This document shows positions 60,701-62,280 of a stretch of 64,000 bases of DNA, in pieces; the first letter of the stretch is position 1; the number at the start of each line of letters is the position of its first letter. Under the pieces are notes generated by a model. It saw only the letters and a program-made list of their open reading frames with translations. It was not told the DNA's origin and did not search any database. Source of the DNA: Nectonema munidae (lineage: Eukaryota > Nematomorpha > Nectonematoida > Nectonematidae). The DNA lies in assembly GCA_030549495.1 (NCBI GenBank), contig JAUIRK010000014.1, forward strand, positions 248,001 to 312,000. The letters are read 5' to 3'. The translations under genes were made by a program, and so were the position numbers.

Positions 60701-62091
60701 TCTTCTATAACAACAGCAGCCAAAAATGTATAAACTTTGATTTAAAATTGAGATCAAAATTATTTACTTTCATGTCTTTTAATGCACACCAGCACTGTGG
60801 ATGTATTTTAAGAATGCATATTTCGCAACAACTCCTTGAACATTTTATTAGTTTTTGTTATACCTAAACTTTTTGGCAATTCTCTGTCACTTCTTTGTAT
60901 TCTTATAGGAGAAGAAGAAGTTTATTATTATCATGATCAGCATAGAAAAACAAAGCTACATGAGTATTCAGACACCATACATTTTGGAATAATAAAAAAG
61001 GATGCATCAGTTTTCTGCAACTTGATGTTCAAAAGGCCATATGACCGCTAAAATGATCAATCAAGCGAGACACTGATTTGAATTACACGTAGTTTTATAT
61101 GTAACAAAAATATTAAAATATACAACAATTAAAAAAAATACAAAAATTAAATGCATATATTCAATGGCTACATACATAACATGAACTACTACAATTTGAT
61201 ATGTATAATGAAGTGAATTTTTCAATTATATTTTATCAGAATTGAAACTAATAATAAAGAATTGTTCTATCGCTTTATACATAACTTGATATATCAAGTT
61301 TCCTTATTTAAAATTGGCCCACTAAAATTCTCTAGATTTTAAGTTGCAATGTAAATGATTTTGATGATGCATGTTATGTTATTGCTTCTGCCAAAATGCG
61401 ATTACTAACACAACTACGAATGAAAGGTTCTTCTTTTTACTCCCCCTCGATTTGATAGGAGAAATATCTCGTGACTACTGTAATTTCGATGTCTGTGTTA
61501 TTTTTGTAGCCAGTAGTAGTCAAATAGAAGCAGCGGAAAATCTCATTAAAAAACTACGCATTAACTACTCGCCAGCAAGCTTTCAAAACCCAAGTAATAG
61601 TTTTCGAATTTTTATTTCATTTCTTTTTCAAACAAAAATTTTTCAAGGCTTGAAAAAGTATAATGAAGTGCTGAAGGCATTGGCCTTGGATCAAGATTAT
61701 AAAGGAACTTCCGAATCCTCTTATAAAATTTCAAATGTAGGTCATTTTAGTGACACTCCTTTCACAAAAGAAGTCTTTGAGTGTGCCAAAAAGTTCACCT
61801 CTCTTTGTTTTCCTGCCGGCAGCTACCGGTCCAATGTCGTGAGTTTTATTTTGTTTTAAATTTCGGGTATTTAAATACTACGTTTTCATGCTCTTTTAAT
61901 ACTCTCAACTTTTTTATTTGTGTTTTCTAAAGTGTAGGGGTTTCTTTTAGAATTTTTATTAGTGTGAACTTTGAGTGTGCAATATTTCAGCGATCTGACT
62001 CATTGAGTTATCATTCGTCAAAACAACAAGAGAAAAATTTTTTATCCAAAAACTCTTATTTTCCTAAACATAGCAAATTATTTCCAAAAAG
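15631..62091 (+). CDS. XRCC6: Ku70 (XRCC6) gene, 16 exons assigned over 46 kb, 3' end not seen
   Basis: Ku70 pairs with Ku80 to form the ring that binds broken DNA ends in non-homologous end joining in the nucleus. The conceptual product starts with an acidic tail. A von Willebrand A-like domain follows (GFIFLLDASFSML, then FAIAFYGD, then the strand KRVYLFTDND). After it come the beta-barrel segments (IHTQRKAISSFPFILNDG, SLIKRSNIPACKYILNK), then LFEILVEKCRAKEVVVIC, and the C-terminal arm (LIKKLRINYSPASFQNP, LKKYNEVLKALALD). Most exons match human Ku70, as I remember it, in order and with few gaps. Splice phases agree at every neighbouring pair except exons 12-13; the 13-15 interval is incompletely covered. 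About 1,555 coding bases are assigned, roughly 518 codons against 609 in human. Introns run from 54 nt to 9.6 kb. No SAP domain was found. Identity is sound; the exact exon set is a prediction. Confidence 0.87.
17071..20890 (-). mobile_element. LTR retroelement fossil, GC-rich, broken
   Basis: Direct repeats at about 17,071-17,425 and 20,571-20,890 both start TTTTTTGAGCCTATGTA and share TATATGGGAGAGG, GATGTTCCAT, CATGTTGATGTGAGC and GGGTGGGTGGGTGGGAAG. They bound about 3.1 kb of GC-rich DNA. On the minus strand this encodes a reverse transcriptase region (about 18,390-19,300) and, downstream, an RNase H-like region (about 17,830-18,160). The part next to the right repeat (19.3-20.5 kb) has no recognised domain and many G/C runs. 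It looks Ty3/gypsy-related, but the clade is not certain. It is broken in several places, and the end repeats differ clearly, so it is not recent. It sits inside the hAT at 16,335-22,786. Confidence 0.75.
21358..22331 (+). pseudogene. hAT transposase pseudogene (ZBED5/SCAND3-like)
   Basis: Begins near 21,361 with a trace of the BED-linked start (RAKRKYDKYMIRL). It continues through LVAKAKKPHSIVETLIKPC (21,624 on), ESAVEKMKFLYPTIPLSH and, after a frame change, LDESVDVANLSQLIVFVRYV (21,840-21,905) with EEDLLFCRSL. CTDGAPVMLGVRSGF-like sequence follows (about 22,035-22,085). This order (AKAKKPH, LDEStD, FVRY, CTDGA) is typical of the hAT transposases from which ZBED5, SCAND3 and FAM200 derive. 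The distal dimerisation region is nearly gone; the last trace is HLLSEVTQLLEEK before 22,331. Frameshifts and stops make it inactive. Confidence 0.8.
23206..23483. mobile_element. hAT-type MITE, 278 bp
   Basis: Ends CAGGGCCGGCCCTAGTG and, inward from the right, CAGGGCCGGCCTTAGG. The flanking 8-mers AGCAGCCA and ATCAGCCA differ at one base, as expected for an old hAT duplication. Interior AT-rich with no coding frame. Confidence 0.82.
23484..24299. other. Intron sequence, nothing recognised
   Basis: AT-rich, inside Ku70 intron 1. No element end, repeat or coding frame seen. Confidence 0.5.
24300..24570 (-). mobile_element. LINE 3' fragment
   Basis: On the minus strand, around 24,365-24,475, it reads RWRDGLKKRLQKLGLNEES, then DLCHRPPTWG. 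This resembles the C-terminal tail of non-LTR reverse transcriptases (RP-W-D-hKxDLKxLGL), upstream of a 3' untranslated end. Only this tail is recognisable. A tail of another polymerase type is possible. Confidence 0.42.
24571..25287. other. Intron sequence before Ku70 exon 2
   Basis: AT-rich; a branch-point-like TTAAT and a T-rich tract precede the acceptor at 25,287. Nothing else seen. Confidence 0.45.
25288..25398 (+). CDS. XRCC6: Ku70 exon 2, start of vWA-like domain
   Basis: The exon lies between a ttgtag acceptor and a gtattc donor, phase 0 to 0, 37 codons. It encodes SGFIFLLDASFSML, matching the DSLIFLVDASKAMF strand of human Ku70, and ends KFETALS where human has PFDMSIQ. Both flanks become non-coding at once. 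Confidence 0.85.
25399..26630. other. Intron 2, first part, no gene recognised
   Basis: The stretch 26,140-26,330 has a short minus-strand frame without recognisable content. From about 26,350 base composition becomes less AT-rich, and the DNA may belong to the N-terminal part of the MULE that follows, but I cannot show a FLYWCH module. Confidence 0.4.
26640..27475 (+). mobile_element. MULE (FLYWCH-type) fragment, plus strand
   Basis: Around 26,680-26,785 the strand reads DGRLKPSENVWTFSILV, then SGLPVVFALFPKK, matching the MULE core DGTFKxxPPLFTQLYTIHG then LPLVYALMAKK in the copy at 58-59 kb. Around 27,020-27,110 it reads FSIEMSNV, then NALEGFHSPLRAS, for the WNMY and NSVEGWHRSF blocks. DNA at 27,370-27,475 has repeated AATTTTC-A and GGAAATTTC-like modules that may be the right end. 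The segment between (second catalytic Asp) is poorly preserved. It lies in Ku70 intron 2. Confidence 0.55.
27476..28410. other. Intron 2, last part, nothing recognised
   Basis: A minus-strand frame at 28,072-28,344 (starting MKEFTKTNKSIHRD) has no relative I know. No repeats seen. Confidence 0.4.
28411..28485 (+). CDS. XRCC6: Ku70 exon 3
   Basis: Twenty-five codons between a pyrimidine-rich acceptor (tttttactag) and a strong gtaagt donor. It encodes SITANPKNYFAIAFYGD, matching human ISSDRDLLAVVFYGT. An in-frame TAG directly before the exon, as part of the acceptor, fixes its left edge. Confidence 0.88.
28605..28870 (-). mobile_element. LINE RNase H-like / 3' fragment
   Basis: On the minus strand, reading down from 28,800, LQVRKSSPDPNRSP is followed by SATHLIEHRPNLAALRQLHN and IRDWGT near 28,610. 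The pattern (basic QLR, then a Cys-His knuckle remnant ending in TxHxLxxCPxLAxLR) is the C-terminus of Jockey/R1/I-type LINE polyproteins. It may belong to the LINE immediately to the right, which has the same orientation. Confidence 0.45.
29250..31095 (-). mobile_element. LINE (APE-type non-LTR) with endonuclease and RT motifs, decayed
   Basis: Read down from 31,090: ISNISDHFPMRVSF carries the SDHxP motif of the APE endonuclease (about 31,050). Next is the linker SKETWKKLNYALKSKSSLP, then DDSRIDQIFNSHF (30,690-30,840). YPSISIIPTLSKLFEKVLFR, then QINNYLTKNKLGFEQ (30,265-30,390), is the start of the RT palm. GVPQSSILGPLLF (near 30,010-30,045) is the RT motif-B region. The FADD box is not convincingly preserved. 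Jockey/CR1-like by motif style, clade not certain. Stops and frameshifts are many. It lies in Ku70 intron 3 on the opposite strand. Confidence 0.72.
31367..32854 (-). mobile_element. Ty3/gypsy-like pol fossil flanked by 26-bp direct repeats
   Basis: The minus strand between about 32,843 and 31,656 encodes, in order, the end of a reverse transcriptase, an RNase H with the ETDAS box, and an integrase core with a zinc-binding start. This order is that of Ty3/gypsy pol. Gag, protease, most of the RT and long terminal repeats are absent, so this is a fragment. It is broken in a few places. A 26-bp direct repeat containing TATTCGCTC and CAATGTTCACACCA lies at 31,367-31,392 and 32,829-32,854, with one mismatch. 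Confidence 0.78.
32855..33650. other. Intron 3 sequence, nothing recognised
   Basis: AT-rich. A less AT-rich patch near 33,320-33,420 (ACGGCCCTCTCTATATATAA) could be part of an element end, but it has no partner here. Confidence 0.35.
33651..33824. repeat. 87-bp tandem duplication
   Basis: Two copies start ATTTTAAGTAA at 33,651 and 33,738 and share GACATGTTTGTCATGAGTGT. They differ at about one base in six, so the duplication is old. It may be part of an unidentified element. Confidence 0.72.
34248..34295 (+). CDS. XRCC6: Ku70 exon 4, 48 nt
   Basis: Sixteen codons, VKAKNFADFEGLHVFQ, align without a gap to human EKDKNSVNFKNIYVLQ. Acceptor ttcgatag, donor gtattt, phase 0 to 0. It is too short to be found by ORF length alone; position, phase and alignment make the case. 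Confidence 0.85.
34875..34929 (+). CDS. XRCC6: Ku70 exon 5, 55 nt
   Basis: Encodes EFDALGVDEFKELDSLLL, which aligns with human ELDNPGAKRILELDQF. Acceptor attttaag, donor gtatat, leaving one base of a codon. The next exon supplies exactly the two missing bases (A plus AG, giving Lys). Confidence 0.84.
34930..36740. other. Ku70 intron 5, nothing recognised in this part
   Basis: AT-rich, poly-A and poly-T runs, no element ends and no coding frame. The acceptor-like site at 35,092-35,094 leads to a short frame that stops and does not fit Ku70. Confidence 0.5.
36741..36944. mobile_element. 178-bp insert with 13-bp target duplication
   Basis: GTAGGTAGTCTTG occurs at 36,741-36,753 and 36,932-36,944. 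The insert between is clearly richer in G and C than its surroundings and ends GGGCGAGCCTCGCCCC, a small hairpin. It has no poly-A tail and no obvious A or B box. Size and duplication length suggest a retroposed short sequence such as a SINE or a reverse-transcribed RNA. The open frame across it is probably incidental. Confidence 0.6.
37505..37616 (+). CDS. XRCC6: Ku70 exon 6, helix with FHEILWICLKMF
   Basis: Opens with two bases that complete the codon from exon 5. It runs through a polar stretch with Gln-Gln-Gln to FHEILWICLKMFKT, matching human LSEVLWVCANLFSD. It ends with two bases before gtaaat, and the first base of exon 7 completes the codon. Confidence 0.88.
38105..38534 (+). mobile_element. 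Family M element, copy 2
   Basis: Starts GCTATGCCGCTTTATTG and ends with AAAATCAGCAGTAGAG. It shares GTCTAATGTCAATATGTATG, a TGTGTCAGACGTGTATTAAT block and a CTAA-rich stretch (near 38,295-38,335) with copies 1 and 3. It is about 430 bp, longer than copy 1 because of extra sequence after the CTAA-rich part. Confidence 0.6.
38535..39378. other. Intron 6 remainder, nothing recognised
   Basis: A 40-codon open stretch near 38,680-38,830 was examined as a Ku70 exon and does not fit. The acceptor tract of exon 7 ends it. Confidence 0.5.
39379..39460 (+). CDS. XRCC6: Ku70 exon 7, last vWA strand
   Basis: Acceptor ttttaatag, donor gtacat. It encodes KKKFDCKRVYLFTDNDMP, matching human FKMSHKRIMLFTNEDNP, one of the better conserved pieces of Ku70. 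It ends in phase 0, as the next exon needs. Confidence 0.92.
39461..40197. other. Intron 7 sequence, nothing recognised
   Basis: AT-rich. The last 80 bases may be part of the left inverted repeat of the element that follows. Confidence 0.4.
40198..42362 (-). mobile_element. Element with imperfect inverted ends carrying a transposase-like gene
   Basis: CAATCAGGTCGAACTTTTTT at 40,198-40,217 mirrors, on the minus strand, CAATCAGGTCAAATTTTTTT ending at 42,362. Outside these cores both sides continue with T-rich DNA and a GATGCCG / TATGCTG block, so the true ends may lie up to 80 bases further out (about 40,120 and 42,420). Between them is one gene and little else. I could not fix a target duplication. 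Confidence 0.55.
40386..42179 (-). CDS. Unnamed transposase-like gene, three exons, two homopolymer frameshifts
   Basis: Exon 1 (42,179-41,877) begins MNRKCRNDPNKF and has CYICG, LGDQDKKFAPHFCCKTC and CYFCLTD, pairs of Cys suggesting zinc ribbons. Exon 2 (41,817-41,183) opens NKKNKKHVIYPDLPSARRP, then an acidic run and WRLFIDSSTKSLKAVLL, and ends ICGDLK. Exon 3 (41,122-40,386) continues IVSLILGMQGGYTKYPCFLC, then AGIFDGPQIRALMKD, EEQGERFHQDLKCMEERYQG and a stop. The introns are 59 and 60 nt with GT-AG ends and phases that fit. The spaced Asp (FIDSS), Asp (GDLK), Cys-x2-Cys and Glu (GERFHQD) look like a DDE nuclease with a zinc insert; that is inference. One base is missing in an A-run near 40,900 and one in a T-run near 42,155. 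About 557 codons. Confidence 0.7.
42363..42800. other. Intron 7 sequence, nothing recognised
   Basis: AT-rich, without coding frame or repeat beyond short A and T runs. Confidence 0.45.
42801..42905. repeat. (TA)n microsatellite followed by 28-bp tandem repeat
   Basis: A TA run at 42,801-42,819 is followed by about three copies of a unit like CTCCAACCTGTATACTACGA, with CTCC at 42,823, 42,851 and 42,879. It lies just before Ku70 exon 8. Confidence 0.8.
43026..43133 (+). CDS. XRCC6: Ku70 exon 8
   Basis: Thirty-six codons in phase 0. AKKKYSDLKEQGINLQLIPM matches human [20 protein letters not shown], and FDFSKFYT matches FDISLFYRD. Acceptor tgaaacag, donor gtgcat; the donor is weaker than most in this gene. 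Confidence 0.9.
43657..43721 (+). CDS. XRCC6: Ku70 exon 9
   Basis: Encodes KIFEITKEEAQFDDKFEQL, corresponding to the linker [20 protein letters not shown] in human Ku70. Acceptor atatttcag, donor gtaatt. Two bases left over are completed by exon 10 across a 58-nt intron. Confidence 0.87.
43780..43863 (+). CDS. XRCC6: Ku70 exon 10, start of beta-barrel
   Basis: Acceptor tttttgtag, donor gtaaga. FEKIHTQRKAISSFPFILND aligns with the human segment containing ETRKRALSRLKLKLNKD, followed by GLVIKVE for IVISVGI. It ends with two bases (AT), completed to ATG by exon 11 about 3.2 kb downstream. Confidence 0.9.
44014..44370. mobile_element. hAT-type MITE, 357 bp
   Basis: Ends CAGGGGTGGGCAACA and, inward from the right, CAGTGGTGGGCAACATG. 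This end type is common in hAT elements. The flanking 8-mers do not match well, so the duplication has decayed or an edge is off. No coding capacity. Confidence 0.7.
44371..45440. other. Intron 10 sequence, nothing recognised
   Basis: AT-rich; a short duplicated phrase (CACAACTCTTTTT) occurs twice near 44,712-44,750. No gene. Confidence 0.4.
45450..46300. repeat. Diverged tandem array, unit about 140 bp, six copies
   Basis: Landmark GCATG-TCGATTTAG-like sequence recurs at about 45,606, 45,743, 45,899, 46,029 and 46,179. Each is preceded by TCAGACGTAAAC(C)-CAAA, ATTGACACTTTTAGACATTT and AAATCCTAATT-like blocks. Spacing varies from 130 to 156 bp and copies differ a lot, so the array is old. 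Single related copies lie at about 464 and 51,940. Confidence 0.75.
46301..47038. other. Intron 10, last part, with possible hAT end
   Basis: GTGTATCTAATATACACACT at 46,358-46,377 belongs to the 140-bp repeat neighbourhood. Near 46,685-46,750 the words TGGCCCG, then GTTTGAACAGCCCTG, resemble the right end of a hAT MITE; no left end was found. Confidence 0.35.
47039..47125 (+). CDS. XRCC6: Ku70 exon 11
   Basis: First base G completes Met from the previous exon. HSLIKRSNIPACKYILNKN matches human YNLVQKALKPPPIKLYRET. Acceptor ttgatatag, donor gtaacg, ends in phase 0. Confidence 0.88.
47196..47468. mobile_element. pogo/Tigger-like MITE
   Basis: Left end AGTCCTTGCATAACACGG; right end read inward AGTCATTGCATAACGCGG, then TTAATTGGTTCC. 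The GCATAACGCGG motif recurs inside (ATAACGCGGTTTTGCATA). TA bases flank both sides. This end style is known from Tc1/mariner-superfamily pogo/Tigger elements. No transposase remains. Confidence 0.68.
47469..48700. other. Intron 11 sequence, no gene recognised
   Basis: An A-rich block with a GGGGGGAGGGGG run lies at 47,690-47,775. Otherwise AT-rich, nothing identified. Confidence 0.4.
48703..48955. repeat. Dispersed repeat R, copy 1
   Basis: Shares with 50,666-50,910: TTGTTGTTGTT near the start, AGATTA-CATCTTAT, CTCTCAG-TAA, TAGAATTTTGTTCCACTTTC with GCAGC repeats, and GGATTCTACATATGGCT at the end. The Trinucleotide-rich edge and length suggest a SINE-like retroposon. No A or B box was confirmed. 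Confidence 0.58.
49131..49263 (+). CDS. XRCC6: Ku70 exon 12
   Basis: Begins SDEIVNEDELNRFVNFGGRK and continues through FIAREVLVAKDHGHPSIPLF, matching human KEETEELKRFDDPGLML and VLLKKHHYLRPSLFV. Acceptor ttatatag. The best donor (gttaaa) leaves one base (C). Read straight on, the frame stops two codons later. The next recognised exon starts in phase 0, so this junction does not close. See the finding on a possible micro-exon. Confidence 0.83.
49264..50665. other. Intron 12, first part, no gene recognised
   Basis: AT-rich with a C-rich patch near 49,770-49,910. It may hide a very short Ku70 exon (see findings), but none could be placed. Confidence 0.4.
50666..50910. repeat. Dispersed repeat R, copy 2
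   Basis: Same blocks as copy 1: TTGTTGTTGTTGTTAGCCCC, AGATTATACTATCTT, TAGAATTTTGTTACACTTTC, GCAGCAGCAG, GGCTTCTACATATGGCTAG. It has an extra stretch (CTGAGAGAGTATTTCC) missing from copy 1. Confidence 0.58.
51900..52141. repeat. Dispersed copy of the 140-bp repeat family
   Basis: Contains ACATTTTTACACCATAATGG, then CGAAAACAG and AAATGAAATCAACG, as in the arrayed units. At 52,117-52,141 it has GTGTGTATAATATAGATGCT, the companion block seen at 750 and 46,358. Confidence 0.5.
52394..52791. mobile_element. MITE with TATACCC ends, about 398 bp
   Basis: Left TATACCCATGTAATGTT; right read inward TATACCCGTGTAATGTT. Inside, GGTCGACCATTACATGGGG occurs near 52,450, with a variant near 52,750. The ends abut TA, so a Tc1/mariner-superfamily origin is likely. 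No coding frame. Confidence 0.7.
53219..53350 (+). CDS. XRCC6: Ku70 exon 13
   Basis: Forty-four codons between cctttttag and gtatcc. LFEILVEKCRAKEVVVIC aligns without a gap to human LFSALLIKCLEKEVAALC, and RMVALFPLQ to YFVALVPQE. Phase 0 at both ends. Confidence 0.9.
53351..53990. other. Intron 13 sequence, nothing recognised
   Basis: A minus-strand frame at 53,716-53,985 has no recognisable content. Confidence 0.4.
53991..54374 (+). mobile_element. Family M element, copy 3
   Basis: Starts GACTATACCTCTATTTTTCAG and ends ATATAGCCGGGGAGTGC. It carries AAGTATTTCAGTGTATGGAT, then GTCTAATGTCAATATGTATG, TGTGTCAGGCGTGTATTAAT and CTAATACTAACACTAATG. It lies directly upstream of the candidate Ku70 exon at 54,389. 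ATAATA occurs just outside both ends and may be part of a target duplication. Confidence 0.64.
54389..54526 (+). CDS. Candidate Ku70 exon 14 (uncertain)
   Basis: An open frame in the correct phase after exon 13 contains DLNDDTTG, then EPCGLQIIVFPSF, which resembles human TPPGFQLVFLPF. It begins about 15 bases past the end of an inserted MITE. Acceptors are possible at 54,388 or 54,412. No convincing donor follows before the frame stops, and the expected acidic piece after FLPF is not found. It may be an exon with a hidden donor, a decayed one, or chance. Confidence 0.35.
54530..55138. other. AT-rich intron sequence, nothing recognised
   Basis: Minus-strand frames at 54,637 and 54,898 look like chance openings in AT-rich DNA. 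Confidence 0.4.
55139..55340. mobile_element. hAT-type MITE, 202 bp
   Basis: Ends CATTGGCGGATCCAAG and, inward from the right, CAGTGGCGGATCCAG. The flanking 8-mers GTATTAGA and ATATCAGA agree at six of eight bases. The GGCCTAGGCCCC and CGGCCCC blocks near both ends are typical of this MITE type. Confidence 0.75.
55341..56215. other. AT-rich intron sequence, nothing recognised
   Basis: No element ends, repeats or coding frame. Confidence 0.45.
56216..56380 (-). other. Unidentified coding-like fragment
   Basis: Fifty-four open codons on the minus strand contain SAEDQVVGALGIGQVITAAY, then LIPQSDIPIAKNGDFSDAAS. The codons are far less AT-rich than the surroundings and the residues look like real protein. 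No start codon, and a stop lies directly upstream. It may be an exon of a gene not otherwise seen, or a piece of a retrocopy. I do not recognise it. Confidence 0.4.
56381..57625. other. AT-rich intron sequence, one unidentified open frame
   Basis: The plus-strand frame at 57,031-57,246 (starting MKHGGLEFEVQMKKN) has a moderate amino-acid mix. It does not fit Ku70 and has no relative I know. Confidence 0.35.
57635..59928 (-). mobile_element. Full-length MULE (FLYWCH-type) with modular inverted ends
   Basis: A perfect 9-bp target duplication, ATTGAATGT, flanks it at 57,626-57,634 and 59,929-59,937, the length expected for Mutator-like elements. Inverted ends of about 100 bp (57,635-57,735 and 59,826-59,928) are built from repeated 13-20 bp modules ending ATCG (GTAATTTCATCGC, GTAAATTCATCGTG, GTATTTTCATCGT, GTAATTACATCGTC). 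The single gene inside is on the minus strand and carries a few frameshifts. At 2.3 kb the element looks complete at the DNA level. Confidence 0.9.
58229..59520 (-). pseudogene. MULE transposase with FLYWCH-like finger, about three frameshifts
   Basis: The start at 59,520 (MEFVLSIRNKLKLVDNG) is chosen because the copy at 14,355 starts the same way. A zinc module (FWKCDQYYGAHCPARI, then GVHNHAGD) recognises DNA ends in this group. The DDE core has YADGTFKIVPPLFTQLYTIH (first Asp, about 58,960), TIMTDFETASINAF (second Asp, about 58,800) with KGCFFHFSQ, then NTCEGWHRSFKQLF (Glu, about 58,460). All three acidic residues survive. Frame changes lie in an A-run near 58,885, in a T-run near 58,685 and near 58,625, so no full protein is made as written. 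Two of the three sit in homopolymers and could be assembly errors. It ends at 58,229. Confidence 0.85.
59938..61509. other. Ku70 intron sequence, no exon confirmed
   Basis: A stretch after an ATAG acceptor at 60,909 reads EEEVYYYHDQHRKTKL in a frame that does not match the phase of exon 13. Around 61,355-61,430 the plus strand reads NDFDDACYVIASAKMRLL. Neither fits the missing Ku70 segment well. One of them may still be an exon of something else. Confidence 0.35.
61510..61593 (+). CDS. XRCC6: Ku70 exon 15, C-terminal arm
   Basis: Acceptor atttttgtag, donor gtaata. SSSQIEAAENLIKKLRINYS followed by PASFQNP matches human EQVGKMKAIVEKLRFTYRS then DSFENP. It starts with two bases, so the missing upstream exon must end with one. 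A 54-nt intron separates it from exon 16. Confidence 0.92.
61648..61838 (+). CDS. XRCC6: Ku70 exon 16, C-terminal arm
   Basis: Joined in phase 1 to exon 15, it reads SLKKYNEVLKALALD, aligning without a gap to human VLQQHFRNLEALALD. The rest (ending CFPAGSYRSNV) corresponds to the region before the human linker KELVYPPDYNPEG. Donor gtgagt. Confidence 0.9.
61991..62091 (+). CDS. XRCC6: Ku70 exon 17, basic linker
   Basis: Acceptor aatatttcag, donor gtaatt. It encodes a Ser/Lys-rich stretch (RSDSLSYHSSKQQEKNF onward) where human Ku70 has its nuclear-localisation linker before the SAP domain. It ends with two bases, so at least one further exon is expected. There is no strong sequence match; phase and position support it. 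Confidence 0.68.
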
Positions 62092-62280
62092 GTAATTTTG
62101 AAACAAAATAGTTTAAATAATCTAAATTCCTTATAAAGTATTAATTTTAAATTAAACTCACTGCCAAAAACGTTATTACCTCAGTAATTTTAATTCAAAA
62201 ATCATTCTAATTACTCTCTTTCCATTGGAAAAATCTAAATCTGGTTAAGAAATACGATTTAAGGTCTTAATAAGAATCGT

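Noticed and set aside
60836-61051. Frame with EEEVYYYHDQ after a TATAG acceptor
   Set aside because: The EEE recalls human VPQEEEL, but the phase is wrong after exon 13 and nothing downstream matches Ku70.
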